Source: Flavonifractor sp. An82
GTDB taxonomy: Bacteria; Bacillota; Clostridia; Oscillospirales; Oscillospiraceae
DNA: 64,000 nt
NCBI RefSeq assembly: GCF_002159265.1
Contig: NZ_NFHG01000012.1
Coordinates: forward strand, 41,193-105,192
Direction: 5' to 3'
This document shows positions 41,197 to 49,247 of the stretch, piece by piece. Under the pieces are notes generated by a model, which was not told the DNA's origin, ran no database searches, and worked only from the letters and a program-made list of their open reading frames with translations. Within the stretch, counting starts at the first letter, position 1. Each line of letters begins with the position of its first letter. A program made the translations under genes and the position numbers.

Positions 41197-42548
41197 AACG
41201 ACGCGACACCCGAAGCCGGTATGTGATAATCTGGCTTGCCGTCATGCTGTCAGCGGGGCTTGCAGGCTGGCTCCTGCGGGGGCCGGTCAGCACCGCTCTT
41301 GCTGGCTGGGATGCAGCCCGCGTCTGTACCCGGATCGGACTGTTTTGCTTCCTGCTGGCGGATGTCTTGCTGGCCAGTGGCGCAGTGTGGTGGGCTGTTG
41401 CCCATCACCTGCGCCAGGGCGCAAAGTATGCCCTGCGTCACTGGCAGTTGTTACATTCAATCAAGCGGGCTATGCTGGAAGCTGGGTATGGTATACCGAT
41501 TGGTGAGCAGTATTATCGGCTCCCACGGGTCAAGATACGCTTTGATGACCGCACCTTGACCGCTGGGCTGGTGGAAGTCCAAAACCACATTAAATCTGAT
41601 TCCAGCTTGGCGGCGGTCAATCTGTCCTCGGCCCTTGGCGTGTATGTGGTGGACGCGCAGTATATCTCGGACGATAACAATTACTACTGCTACGAGATTT
41701 CAGACAGCCGTATTGACCGGCAATTACAGTTTGACAGCTATACAGCCCTGTCTGACTACGCCCGCAAGCATACGGGCAAATATGGCCCGTATACGCTTTT
41801 CGCGGATGGCCGCAACGAGGGTATCAAAATCCGCTCCCTGCTGCTGGTCGGCATCACCGGCGCGGGCAAGTCCTATGCTCTGATGGGGCTGATAGCACAA
41901 CTTCAAAACTGGCCGATTCCGCCTGTCGTATACTATGCTGACCCCAAAGGCAGCGATATAGCGGTGTTAGGCGGCTCGCTGGTCCCGGAGCGCACAGCGG
42001 ACGATATTGACGGCATTATTGACTTGCTCCATGCCTTTTACGCCGCCATGATGGAGCGGAAAGAGGAAATGCGGGGCAAGTTAAGCGGCAAACTCGGTGC
42101 AGATTATACGGAGTTTCAGCTTCCGGCGTATGTCTTTTTATTCGATGAATTTGCGGCGTTTCAGGCAAGCATCAGCCGGGACAAGAAGCGGCGTGACGAG
42201 GTGGAGGAATTGATGCGAAATGTGGTCTTGATAGGGCGACAACTCGGCTTTTTCGCATGGATTTCCATGCAAAAGTCCGATTCCGGCGACATTCCCACGG
42301 CAATTCGTGATAATCTTCCACTTAAAATCTGCCTGGGTAACGCGCCCAGCACCACAATGATGACGATTTTTGGCCATACTTCCGACCTGCCATCCCGGCA
42401 TTGGGGCAAAGGGCGGGGGCTAATTTACTGTGACGGTATCACTGCCGCGCCCCGCCCCGTGTCGTTTCCGACACTTAATTTTGACATTTTCGCGGAGCTG
42501 ACAAAGCCTAAACAAGATAGCCAATCCGAGGGTGTAAACCGCGCGTAG
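41193..42548 (+). CDS. FtsK/SpoIIIE-like DNA translocase (coupling protein) of the element
   Basis: 451 residues. Two N-terminal membrane helices (about 10-28 and 48-68). The FtsK-type motor has Walker A LLLVGITGAGKSYALMG (about 217-233) and Walker B VFLFDEFAAF, plus LIGRQLGFFAWISMQKSD in the sensor region. This matches the TcpA/Tn916 Orf21 class that brings the relaxase-DNA complex to, or through, the membrane. Start ATG overlaps the preceding stop. Followed by a hairpin and the rep gene. Confidence 0.9.
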   Translation: MKRRDTRSRYVIIWLAVMLSAGLAGWLLRGPVSTALAGWDAARVCTRIGLFCFLLADVLLASGAVWWAVAHHLRQGAKYALRHWQLLHSIKRAMLEAGYGIPIGEQYYRLPRVKIRFDDRTLTAGLVEVQNHIKSDSSLAAVNLSSALGVYVVDAQYISDDNNYYCYEISDSRIDRQLQFDSYTALSDYARKHTGKYGPYTLFADGRNEGIKIRSLLLVGITGAGKSYALMGLIAQLQNWPIPPVVYYADPKGSDIAVLGGSLVPERTADDIDGIIDLLHAFYAAMMERKEEMRGKLSGKLGADYTEFQLPAYVFLFDEFAAFQASISRDKKRRDEVEELMRNVVLIGRQLGFFAWISMQKSDSGDIPTAIRDNLPLKICLGNAPSTTMMTIFGHTSDLPSRHWGKGRGLIYCDGITAAPRPVSFPTLNFDIFAELTKPKQDSQSEGVNRA

Positions 42549-42559
42549 CGCGTAAACCC

Positions 42560-42590
42560 GGAACCCCCGTGATGTAATCACGGGGGTTCC
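42560..42590. promoter_or_regulatory. Perfect 14-bp hairpin upstream of rep, candidate nick site/origin
   Basis: GGAACCCCCGTGAT (42560-42573), GTA loop, ATCACGGGGGTTCC (42577-42590), 33 bp before the rep start. No T-run follows on either strand, so it is a poor terminator; hairpins beside rep are typical of rolling-circle origins and oriT. Confidence 0.5.
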
Positions 42591-42622
42591 ACGAACAAAA
42601 CACAATAAGGGGGGTGGTAAAA

Positions 42623-43840
42623 TTGCCCTCTCTGTCTGTTGGCGTTGATGAGTTCACCCTTATTTTGCAACCAACAAATAAGGTTATAGTTATAGATTGG
42701 CCAGATACGATGAATGAGATAATAGATGTGTTTGTAGCTAAATCACGGCTCATGGACTTGTTTGGAGAGATGGCATTTGCCGAGAAAGTCCCGGCTGGCT
42801 ATACAAATGGGGTGACTTTTGCTTGTCGGCCGTGGTATCTGGTGATAAGCTGGCACGATGATTTCCCGAGCATGGGAGTTTGTGTCCGCTTTTCCGCTCA
42901 CGCATACGCCACATATAAGCAAGAGTTCAAGGAGAGGTTTCAATCCGATATAAATATCGCTGTATTCCTCAATATGGTGCAGGATGGTGCATATACCACC
43001 CGTCTATCACGCATTGACCTGACGGCGGATTATTACGACTATATGGATGATTTGCTTCCTGACAGGTTGCTTTCCCCTGATTTGATTTATAGTCGCTTAA
43101 AAGATGGCTCATATTCAATTAAAAACTGGAAAGACCGTCAATCCGTCCGAAATATGTCCGGTTTAGATAAAAATGGTGCCTATGAGACATTTTATATAGG
43201 GTCACGGGCAGGAAAAACAAACGGCTTTCTGAGAGTGTACAATAAAAAGCAAGAACAGATACAGACGATGGGCTACCGTTATGACGAGGCTCTACAATAC
43301 AAAGGCTGGGTACGATTTGAGTCATCATTTTTGCACGACTACGCCCACCAGATGACAGAACAGTTGTTGTCCGGGTACATGACACTCCAAGACTTGCAAC
43401 AGTGGATTGCAAAGCATATCAGTGATAGATACCGTTTTGTTGATACGAGTACAAATGAGGTAACAGCGTTTACCGATGATTTGATAGGGATTTCTGTCGG
43501 GACAAATGCCGCTGCATTGATCGCACCGAGCCCGCGAGATAATACCTTCCGGCAATCCCTGGAGCATTTGCGCGTTGGCTCTGGCCTGTACCCCGCACTA
43601 TATAAAGCATTCAGTATGTGGGGTGATGGTGCTGATAGGCAGCTTATCGAGTATCTGTATGACGATTATGTATATGATTTTAAAATGAGATTACTGACGG
43701 GTAAAGACGAATATAAAATGCGTGAAATGCGGCTCTGGCTCCAAAAGCACGGAATGGAAACCGCTAAATATCCGCTCGAAAGTTATCTTGAACGCTCTAA
43801 ACATGAGAATATTAGTACTTTAGAACAATATGAAGATTAG
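42623..43840 (+). CDS. Rep_trans-family replication initiation factor / relaxase
   Basis: 405 residues from TTG 42623; GTG 42614 is in frame but abuts the AAGGGGGG site, so TTG is preferred. The pattern LSVGVDEFTLIL, then LSRIDLTADYYDYMDDL, TFYIGSRAGKTNGFLRVYNKKQEQ and WVRFESSFLHDYA is that of Rep_trans (PF02486) proteins, the Tn916 Orf20/pT181 RepC type that nick and covalently hold DNA. It probably starts rolling-circle replication and mobilisation of the element. Confidence 0.88.
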   Translation: MPSLSVGVDEFTLILQPTNKVIVIDWPDTMNEIIDVFVAKSRLMDLFGEMAFAEKVPAGYTNGVTFACRPWYLVISWHDDFPSMGVCVRFSAHAYATYKQEFKERFQSDINIAVFLNMVQDGAYTTRLSRIDLTADYYDYMDDLLPDRLLSPDLIYSRLKDGSYSIKNWKDRQSVRNMSGLDKNGAYETFYIGSRAGKTNGFLRVYNKKQEQIQTMGYRYDEALQYKGWVRFESSFLHDYAHQMTEQLLSGYMTLQDLQQWIAKHISDRYRFVDTSTNEVTAFTDDLIGISVGTNAAALIAPSPRDNTFRQSLEHLRVGSGLYPALYKAFSMWGDGADRQLIEYLYDDYVYDFKMRLLTGKDEYKMREMRLWLQKHGMETAKYPLESYLERSKHENISTLEQYED

Positions 43841-43852
43841 AGGTGACAAGTT

Positions 43853-44221
43853 ATGTATCGAAAGCAACTCCCATTTGAGTATTTGGGAACAACAACTATG
43901 GTTGTGCTCCATGTCGGGCATTATGAACCGAGTGGGCGGTTAGCAATCGAATTACTGCAAGAAGGTCTATACGGATTTGAACCGATTGCAAGGATGACTG
44001 TCAATCTGCCAGCCGCTGCGCCCCTGGAAGCAAATGAAGCCTTTATTGATAATGCCCTTGTCGGTGACGATATTTTGCGGTTTATCAAAGAAAATTCGTT
44101 GGGCAAGGAATTGTCCGTGCCATATGAGGGCTATAAAGCTGTGGCGTTTGATTTGAAACGGCTTTATGAATATGACCCTGACGGCGTGACCAAGTTTATG
44201 CTGCTGCAGTTTCGGCCTTAA
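43853..44221 (+). CDS. DUF4313-like element protein
   Basis: 122 residues: TTTMVVLHVGHYEPSGRLAIELLQ, then PIARMTVNLPAAAPLEANEAFIDNALVGDDILRFIKENSLGKELS and a final YEYDPDGVTKFML. This resembles DUF4313, small proteins found repeatedly on conjugative elements in Clostridia, function unknown. Start after GAGGTGACAAGTT. Confidence 0.75.
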   Translation: MYRKQLPFEYLGTTTMVVLHVGHYEPSGRLAIELLQEGLYGFEPIARMTVNLPAAAPLEANEAFIDNALVGDDILRFIKENSLGKELSVPYEGYKAVAFDLKRLYEYDPDGVTKFMLLQFRP

Positions 44222-44260
44222 ACTCTGTCCCCGTAGCTACCAAACAGGCGGTGATGTCCT

Positions 44261-44437
44261 ATGAATGAGTATCGCGGCCTCGATAATGTGGCCGGAGAGC
44301 TGGAAGAAACAGTGATTCCCGACTTTGAGATTGAAGCATTGGCCCGCTGTCTACTTCCCAAGATTCAAGCGTATTTTGAAAGCCCGGAAGGAAAAGCGGC
44401 GTTTGAAAAATGGAAACAACAGCATAGCGATACATAA
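44261..44437 (+). CDS. Short element protein, 58 residues
   Basis: MNEYRGLDNVAGELEETVIP begins a 58-codon frame ending TAA at 44435-44437. It is acidic and helical (IEALARCLLPKIQAYFESPEGKAAF). It sits 39 bp after the DUF4313-like gene and is the last gene before the element boundary. The ribosome-binding site is weak (AGGCGG). Codon use is in line with the neighbouring element genes, so it is probably real; function unknown. Confidence 0.6.
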   Translation: MNEYRGLDNVAGELEETVIPDFEIEALARCLLPKIQAYFESPEGKAAFEKWKQQHSDT

Positions 44438-44473
44438 AAAACGGCCCTTATCTGTTGTAGCAGATAAAGGGCC
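44437..44473 (-). terminator. Minus-strand terminator shielding the element from the tRNA operon
   Basis: GGCCCTTATCTG (44443-44454) pairs with CAGATAAAGGGCC (44461-44473, one bulge); the minus strand continues GTTTTTT. It stops transcription entering from the tRNA side. Confidence 0.8.
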
Positions 44474-44499
44474 ATTCTTGGTTATGTGGCTAAATCAGC

Positions 44500-44547
44500 T
44501 ATGAAAACAACAAACCCGAACCCGTCCCCGATGGGGAACAAGTTCGG
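44500..44547 (-). terminator. Second minus-strand hairpin just behind tRNA-Val
   Basis: CCGAAC (44516-44521) with GTTCGG (44542-44547) and inner CCCC/GGGG (44526-44529/44533-44536), followed on the minus strand by a T-rich stretch. It belongs to the element side of the junction. Confidence 0.65.
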
Positions 44548-44558
44548 ATTATGTTGCT

Positions 44559-44566
44559 TTGGTGGA
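44559..44566. repeat. Attachment core, right (TTGGTGGA, tRNA-Val CCA end)
   Basis: Same octamer as 36523-36530; it covers the CCA tail and last acceptor bases of tRNA-Val on the minus strand. Confidence 0.75.
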
Positions 44567-44635
44567 GACGACAGAACTCGAATCTGTGACCCCTTGCGTG
44601 TGAAGCAAGTGCTCTACCGGCTGAGCTACGCCTCC
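44560..44635 (-). tRNA. tRNA-Val (anticodon CAC)
   Basis: 76 nt with encoded CCA. Anticodon stem CTTGC/GCAAG with loop TTCACAC; T-loop TTCGAGT present. Its 3' end is the integration site of the element. Confidence 0.97.
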
Positions 44636-44639
44636 ATAT

Positions 44640-44714
44640 TGGTGACCCGTACGAGACTCGAACTCGTGTTACCGCCGTGAAAGGGCGGTGTCTTAACCAC
44701 TTGACCAACGGGCC
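44640..44714 (-). tRNA. tRNA-Glu (anticodon TTC)
   Basis: 75 nt with encoded CCA. Anticodon stem CCGCC/GGCGG with loop CTTTCAC; acceptor GGCCCGT/ACGGGTC. Confidence 0.97.
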
Positions 44715-44751
44715 GTGTTGCCCAAGCGGGCCGAACGCTCGGAAAGGGAGT

Positions 44752-44781
44752 CCCAAAAGACGGCACGTGCCGTCTTTTGGG
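44752..44781. repeat. Perfect 30-bp palindrome between tRNA-Met and tRNA-Glu
   Basis: CCCAAAAGACGGCAC (44752-44766) is the exact reverse complement of 44767-44781. It has no T-run of terminator type, so it may be a processing or regulatory dyad in the tRNA transcript. Confidence 0.85.
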
Positions 44782-44783
44782 TC

Positions 44784-44860
44784 TGGTAGCGGCACCTGGA
44801 TTTGAACCGGGGACACTACGGGTATGAACCGTATGCTCTAGCCAACTGAGCTATGCCGCC
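44784..44860 (-). tRNA. tRNA-Met-type (anticodon CAT)
   Basis: 77 nt with encoded CCA. Anticodon stem TACGG/CCGTA with loop TTCATAC; it lacks the three G-C pairs of an initiator. Elongator Met is likely; Ile2 (lysidine type) cannot be fully excluded. Confidence 0.95.
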
Positions 44861-44890
44861 ATCTGTGCCCGGACGAACAGGGCAAGAGAT

Positions 44891-44919
44891 AGTATATCCG
44901 AAGTGTCCCCATTTGTCAA
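44891..44919 (-). promoter_or_regulatory. Promoter of the tRNA operon
   Basis: Minus strand TTGACA (44914-44919), 17 bp, TATACT (44891-44896). Confidence 0.93.
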
Positions 44920-44957
44920 CGCTTTTTTCGCAAATTTTTCAAAAATATTTTTGGGCC

Positions 44958-45656
44958 TCAGTCGATCTTATAGCCCACGCCCCAGACCGTCTTAATAAAT
45001 CTGGGGTTGCGGGACGGCTCGCCCATCTTCTCCCGCAGGCGGCGGATATGGACCATGACGGTATTGTTCCGGTCCAGGTACTTCTCACCCCACACGCTCT
45101 CAAAGAGCCGCTCGGCCGAGATCACCTGGCCCCGGTTCTCCGCCAGCATCCACAGGATGTCAAACTCGATGGGGGTGAGATTGAGCTCCTTGTCGTACAG
45201 GATGCACTCGTGGGTGGCCCGGTTGATGACCAGGCCGTTGAAGTCCAGGATATCCTTGCTCTCCCCCTTGTCCGCCTCGTTGTAGCGGGTATAGCGGCGC
45301 AGCTGGGCCTTTACCCGGGCCATCAGCTCCAGGGGATTGAAGGGCTTGGTGAGGTAGTCGTCCGCCCCGATGGTGAGCCCGGTGATCTTGTCCATGTCGT
45401 CGGCCTTGGCAGTGAGCATGAGCACCGGGAAATGGTGGTCCTTGCGGATCTCCCCACACAAGGTAAAGCCGCTGATATCGGGGAGCATTACATCCAGAAT
45501 GGCCAGGTCCAGCGCCCGGCTGTTCACCACCGCCAGAGCCTGGGTGCCGGTGTTGCACTTGTAGACGGTACAGCCCTCACTCTGTAAATAGACCTCCACC
45601 AGATCGGCGATCTCGGGCTCGTCATCCACCACCAGAATGTTGGCCTCCATAGCCAT
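44958..45656 (-). CDS. VanR-like OmpR-family response regulator
   Basis: 232 residues. Receiver: VVDDEPEIADLVEVYL (acidic pocket), AILDVMLPDISGF (phospho-acceptor Asp about 55), MLTAKADD and DDYLTKPFNPLELMARVKAQLRRY. OmpR winged HTH: LNLTPIEFDILWMLAENRGQVISAERLFESVW...NTVMVHIRRLREKMG...RFIKTVWGVGYKID. The segment KITGLTIGADDYLTKPF is very close to VanR. No kinase is adjacent on this strand; a VanS-like kinase is encoded on the opposite strand from 47,385. Promoter TTGACG-18-TATAAT upstream. Confidence 0.96.
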   Translation of the reverse strand: MAMEANILVVDDEPEIADLVEVYLQSEGCTVYKCNTGTQALAVVNSRALDLAILDVMLPDISGFTLCGEIRKDHHFPVLMLTAKADDMDKITGLTIGADDYLTKPFNPLELMARVKAQLRRYTRYNEADKGESKDILDFNGLVINRATHECILYDKELNLTPIEFDILWMLAENRGQVISAERLFESVWGEKYLDRNNTVMVHIRRLREKMGEPSRNPRFIKTVWGVGYKID

Positions 45657-45673
45657 CCCCTCCTTTTGCCACG

Positions 45674-45703
45674 ATTATACCGGTCCCGTCGTATTTTCGT
45701 CAA
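45674..45703 (-). promoter_or_regulatory. Promoter of the VanR-like regulator
   Basis: Minus strand TTGACG (45698-45703), 18 bp, TATAAT (45674-45679). Confidence 0.8.
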
Positions 45704-45829
45704 GCGGGAGGAAAAAATGTAATAAAAACATAAGATGGCCGTTCCGCCCCTCCGGTGGTGACTTTTGGTCCTGTTGGTGATACAATATTTCTATTGCAAA
45801 TCATTCCTTGTGAGAAAGAGGGCTGTTCC

Positions 45830-46315
45830 ATGCACGACGCAGACGCATTACTGGCCCGGGTGGTCGCCCAGGCCAGGGCATTGAACATCCCGGTCTCCTC
45901 CCATATCCTGCCCCAGGTGCGGATCAACCGCCGGGCGGTGACCCGGTTCGGCTGCTGCATCCACCAGCGGGACGGCAGCTGCCTGATCGAGCTGTCCGCC
46001 CGCCTGCTGGAGGCCTCTGAGCAGGCCTGCCTCCAGACCCTGGCCCACGAGGTGCTCCACACCTGCCCCGGCTGCCGCAACCACGGCCCCCGTTGGAAGG
46101 CCTACGCTGCCCGGATGAACGCCGCCTACGGCTATGAGATTGCCCGGACGGACACCTGCCAGAGGCTGGGGGTGGAGGACACCCGTACCATCCGCCATCT
46201 GGTGGTGTGCACCAGGTGCGGGCGGCAGTTCCCCCGCACCCGTCTCTCCCCCCTGGTGGCCCACCCGGAGCGCTACCGCTGCGCCTGCGGCGGCACCCTG
46301 CGCCGGGCCTATTAG
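45830..46315 (+). CDS. SprT-like zinc metalloprotease-domain protein
   Basis: 161 residues. HEVLHTCPGC holds the HExxH motif of SprT-like proteins (about residues 77-86), with a third ligand further on and a C-terminal zinc-ribbon (VVCTRCGRQF...YRCACGG). The upstream part of the open frame (from 45755) lacks a ribosome-binding site; ATG 45830 follows AAAGAGGG. A candidate promoter GTGACT-17-TACAAT lies at 45,758-45,786. It starts a four-gene operon ending with GNAT; bacterial SprT-like functions are poorly known. Confidence 0.88.
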   Translation: MHDADALLARVVAQARALNIPVSSHILPQVRINRRAVTRFGCCIHQRDGSCLIELSARLLEASEQACLQTLAHEVLHTCPGCRNHGPRWKAYAARMNAAYGYEIARTDTCQRLGVEDTRTIRHLVVCTRCGRQFPRTRLSPLVAHPERYRCACGGTLRRAY

Positions 46316-46323
46316 AAACGGAA

Positions 46324-47388
46324 GTGACTGTTACGAAGAAGCATAGCAAGGCCGCCCTGTTCAACCGCATCTTCTCCATCGCGGGTCTGAGCATCGGCGG
46401 CGTGATCCTGATCTACCTGCTGGTCTATGTGAAGCGCACCATGGACCTGCGGGCCCTGGTGGCCCAGGTACAGCCCGGCTGGCTGCTGCTGGCCGGACTG
46501 TGCATTCCCTTCAGCGAGAGCGTGGACGCGCTGCTGTTCTACGCCATGGGCCGCTCCGCCGGCTGCCCCATGAAGCTGACCGGCTGCTTTGACGCGGCCT
46601 ATATCGGAGAGTTTTACTACAAGCTGGGCCCCGCCGGAGCCCCGGTGCAGCTCAAGCTGATGTACGACGCCGGCATGTCCGCCACCTACACCGCCTCCAT
46701 CTACACCTGGAAGGCGGTGGCCAACACCATGGTATACACCGTCTACGCCGTGGCCGCCCTGCTCTATGAGGTGTTCTGGCGGCAGGAGAGTTTGGGGGCC
46801 GCTGTGGCGGGAGCCGGGGTGCTCATCGCCCTCTACCTCTTCCTGTGCGGTCTGGCGGTGTTCACCGCTCTCCGGCCCGCCCCCATCCAGCGGCTCATCC
46901 GCCGCATCCTCACCTTTTTGTCCCGCCACTGGAAGGTGATGGCCAGGGAGGGCATGGTGGACAAGGGCATGAGCAAGGTGGAGGAGTTCTGTCGCCAGCT
47001 GCGGGCCTTCCAGGACAACAAGAAGATGCTGGTATGGCTATACGCCGGTATGTTCCTTGAGCTCACCGCCCTCTTTGCCATCCCCTACTTCCTCTACCGG
47101 GGCCTGGGGCTGGCCGGGGTGTCCTTCTGGGAGCTGGTGATGGTCCAGTGTCTGGTGATGGTGCTCTCCCGCATCATCATGCTGCCGGGCAACGCCGGAG
47201 GGGCAGAAGGCAGCTTCTATCTGTTCATGAGCCCCATTTTCGGGGAGCATCTGGCGGTGGGCCTGGTGCTGTGGCGGTTTGCCTCCTTTTTGGAGGTGCT
47301 GCTGCTGGGCGGGGCCTGGTCGGTGGGCCGGTTCGCCAAGCGCTCCGCCGCCCGACACCACCCCCACGGGAAGGAGGAGACCGCGTGA
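46324..47388 (+). CDS. Flippase-like (lysylphosphatidylglycerol synthase TM-type) integral membrane protein
   Basis: 354 residues, about eight helices. It matches UPF0104, the membrane half of MprF-like proteins, with ESVDALLFYAMGRSAGCPMKLTGCFDAAYIGEFYYKLGPAGAPVQ early and MLPGNAGGAEGSFYLFM late. The aminoacyl-transferase half of MprF is absent, so it is a stand-alone flippase-like protein, perhaps moving lipids. GTG 46324 is the only start after the sprT stop. It overlaps the kinase gene (GTGA). Confidence 0.85.
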   Translation: MTVTKKHSKAALFNRIFSIAGLSIGGVILIYLLVYVKRTMDLRALVAQVQPGWLLLAGLCIPFSESVDALLFYAMGRSAGCPMKLTGCFDAAYIGEFYYKLGPAGAPVQLKLMYDAGMSATYTASIYTWKAVANTMVYTVYAVAALLYEVFWRQESLGAAVAGAGVLIALYLFLCGLAVFTALRPAPIQRLIRRILTFLSRHWKVMAREGMVDKGMSKVEEFCRQLRAFQDNKKMLVWLYAGMFLELTALFAIPYFLYRGLGLAGVSFWELVMVQCLVMVLSRIIMLPGNAGGAEGSFYLFMSPIFGEHLAVGLVLWRFASFLEVLLLGGAWSVGRFAKRSAARHHPHGKEETA

Positions 47389-48524
47389 AGGGAAAATATA
47401 CCCGTCTGAAACTGAAAATGCTGCTGCTGGTTGTGCTGGGCACCATTATCGCCGGAGCGGTGGGCATTTTCCTGCTGGAGGTGGTCATCGACGGGGTGCT
47501 CCAGGACCCCTTTGCCCGGTTTTTCCTGTGGGCCGCCCAGACCCTCTTTGGCCAGAGCCGGGAGGAGGCCCTCAACCTCTATCAGCTCTATATCCGCAAT
47601 AATAAGCCGGAGATCCTCACCGTCTGCATCATGGTGCTCATGCTCATCGCCTTCTATCTGGTCCTGGGGCGGCTGACCCACTGGCTGGAGGACATCCGGA
47701 CGGCCACCCGCCGGCTGGTGGAGGCGCAAGAGGACCCGGTGGTGCTGCCCCGGGAGCTCTCCCCCATCCAGGACGACCTGAACGCCATCCGCGTCCAGCT
47801 GGCGGCCCGGGAGCGCTCCTCCAAGGAGGCCGAGCAGCGCAAGGGGGATCTGGTGGCCTTCCTGGCCCACGACCTCAAGACCCCCCTGACCTCGGTGGTG
47901 GGCTATCTCACCCTGCTCCACGACGACCCCGGCCTGGACCCGGCGCAGCGGGCCAAATTCACCGGCATCGCCCTGGACAAGGCCCTGCGGCTGGAGGAAC
48001 TGCTGGGAGAGTTCTTCGACATCACCAAAATGGATCTGGACAGCGAGGCGGGGGAGAAGGTGCCCATCCAGCTGTCCATGTTGCTGGAGCAGCTCTCCGA
48101 CGAGTTCTATCCCCTCTTTGCGGAGAAGAACCTGACCTGCGCCCCCGACATCCAGCCCCATCTGGTGGTGCGGGGGGACCCGGACAAGCTGGCCCGGGTG
48201 TTTGACAACGTGCTGCGCAACGCGGTAAGCTACTCCATCCCCGGCGGCACGGTGGACGTGTGGGCCAAGGCCGTGGGCAGCCGGGCGGAGATCACCATTC
48301 AGGACGAGGGTCTGGAGATCCCCGAGGGGGAGCTGGCCAACATCTTTGAGAAATTCTACCGGCTGGACGCCGCCCGCTCCTCCCGCACCGGCGGGGCGGG
48401 ACTGGGTCTGGCCATTGCCAAGGAGATCGTGGAGCTCCACGGCGGCTCCATCCGCTGCGAGAGCAACGGCAAGCTGACCAGCTTCATCATCTCCCTGCCG
48501 CTGTACCGAGGAGGAAAGACATGA
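47385..48524 (+). CDS. VanS-like sensor histidine kinase
   Basis: 379 residues. Two membrane helices (about 10-32 and 85-105) enclose a short external loop, followed by a HAMP-like linker. The H box FLAHDLKTPLTSVVGYLTLL (phospho-His about 165) and N, G1 and G2 boxes (VFDNVLRNAVSYS, IQDEGLEIP, GGAGLGLAIAKEIVELHGG) are intact. Sequence is VanS/PhoR-type; the cognate partner is most likely the VanR-like regulator at 44,958-45,656. It lies third in the SprT-flippase-kinase-GNAT operon; GTG start overlapping the previous stop. Confidence 0.94.
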   Translation: MKGKYTRLKLKMLLLVVLGTIIAGAVGIFLLEVVIDGVLQDPFARFFLWAAQTLFGQSREEALNLYQLYIRNNKPEILTVCIMVLMLIAFYLVLGRLTHWLEDIRTATRRLVEAQEDPVVLPRELSPIQDDLNAIRVQLAARERSSKEAEQRKGDLVAFLAHDLKTPLTSVVGYLTLLHDDPGLDPAQRAKFTGIALDKALRLEELLGEFFDITKMDLDSEAGEKVPIQLSMLLEQLSDEFYPLFAEKNLTCAPDIQPHLVVRGDPDKLARVFDNVLRNAVSYSIPGGTVDVWAKAVGSRAEITIQDEGLEIPEGELANIFEKFYRLDAARSSRTGGAGLGLAIAKEIVELHGGSIRCESNGKLTSFIISLPLYRGGKT

Positions 48525-49225
48525 CACCGAAAGAGACCGCCCTTGCCCGGCTGACGGGCAACCGGCTTTTGTACATCGACATGCTGGAGGTGCTCCGCCG
48601 TGGGACCGCCCAGGTCCGCCGGGCGGGGCCCGACGGGGTGCTGCTCTACGATCCCCCCAGCGAGGTGTGGTTTGTGGATGCGGAAACCCCCGCTGTGCTG
48701 GAGGAGATGCTCCCCATGATGGAGGGGTGCACCATCCTGACCGGCCATCAGATGTGGTACAAGGACGCCCTGGCCGCCCGCTTCGGCTTCCAAACGGAGC
48801 AGATCTGCCACCAGTCTGCCTGGATGGCAGACCAGCCGCCGGAGGTGCCCGACTTCGGCGGGGAGATTCTGCGGCTGGACCGCAGCTGGGCAGAGTGGAC
48901 GGAGGCCCACTACAGCCACTCCTTCGGCGGGGTAGCCTACATGGAGGAGGCCATTGACCGGGGGATGCTGGGGGCCTTTGTGGCGGGAAAACCCGCCGGG
49001 TTCATCGCTACCCACATTGAGGGGTCCATGGGCATGCTGGAGGTGCTGCCCCAGTACCGCCGTAAGGGCATCGGCGAGGCCCTGCTGCTGGCCATGACCT
49101 CCTTCTGCCTGGAGCAGGGGAAGTATCCCTACGGCCAGGTCTTCACTGACAACGGCCCCTCTCTGGCCCTCCAGCGCAAGGTTGGAATGACCGTGTCGGA
49201 GGAGCTGCTGTTCTGGCTGTTCTGA
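48521..49225 (+). CDS. GNAT-family N-acetyltransferase
   Basis: 234 residues. The acetyl-CoA motif is MGMLEVLPQYRRKGIGEALLLAMTSFCLEQGK (R/Q-x-x-G-x-G/A region RRKGIG), followed by VFTDNGPSLALQRKVGMTVSEEL. The N-terminal 120 residues are a second, degenerate GNAT-like half. Substrate unknown. It overlaps the kinase gene (ATGA) and ends the operon at a terminator. Confidence 0.9.
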   Translation: MTPKETALARLTGNRLLYIDMLEVLRRGTAQVRRAGPDGVLLYDPPSEVWFVDAETPAVLEEMLPMMEGCTILTGHQMWYKDALAARFGFQTEQICHQSAWMADQPPEVPDFGGEILRLDRSWAEWTEAHYSHSFGGVAYMEEAIDRGMLGAFVAGKPAGFIATHIEGSMGMLEVLPQYRRKGIGEALLLAMTSFCLEQGKYPYGQVFTDNGPSLALQRKVGMTVSEELLFWLF

Positions 49226-49247
49226 GAGGTTCCCAACGCAACAGACA

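Larger units (their letters stand above)
36523..44566. mobile_element. 8.0-kb integrative mobilizable element at the 3' end of tRNA-Val
   Basis: The segment is AT-richer than its surroundings and carries a serine recombinase, XRE regulator, FtsK-like translocase, Rep_trans initiator, DUF4313 and cargo. TTGGTGGA occurs at both ends (36523-36530 and 44559-44566; start-to-start 8,036 bp). The right copy is the CCA end of tRNA-Val; deleting the segment joins that tRNA to the terminator at 36492-36521 with one base between. Relaxase plus FtsK-type coupling protein without a full conjugation apparatus points to an IME. Confidence 0.85.

Noticed and set aside
44958..48524. Vancomycin-resistance cluster
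   Set aside because: Only VanR/VanS-like sensors are present; no vanH, ligase or vanX genes.
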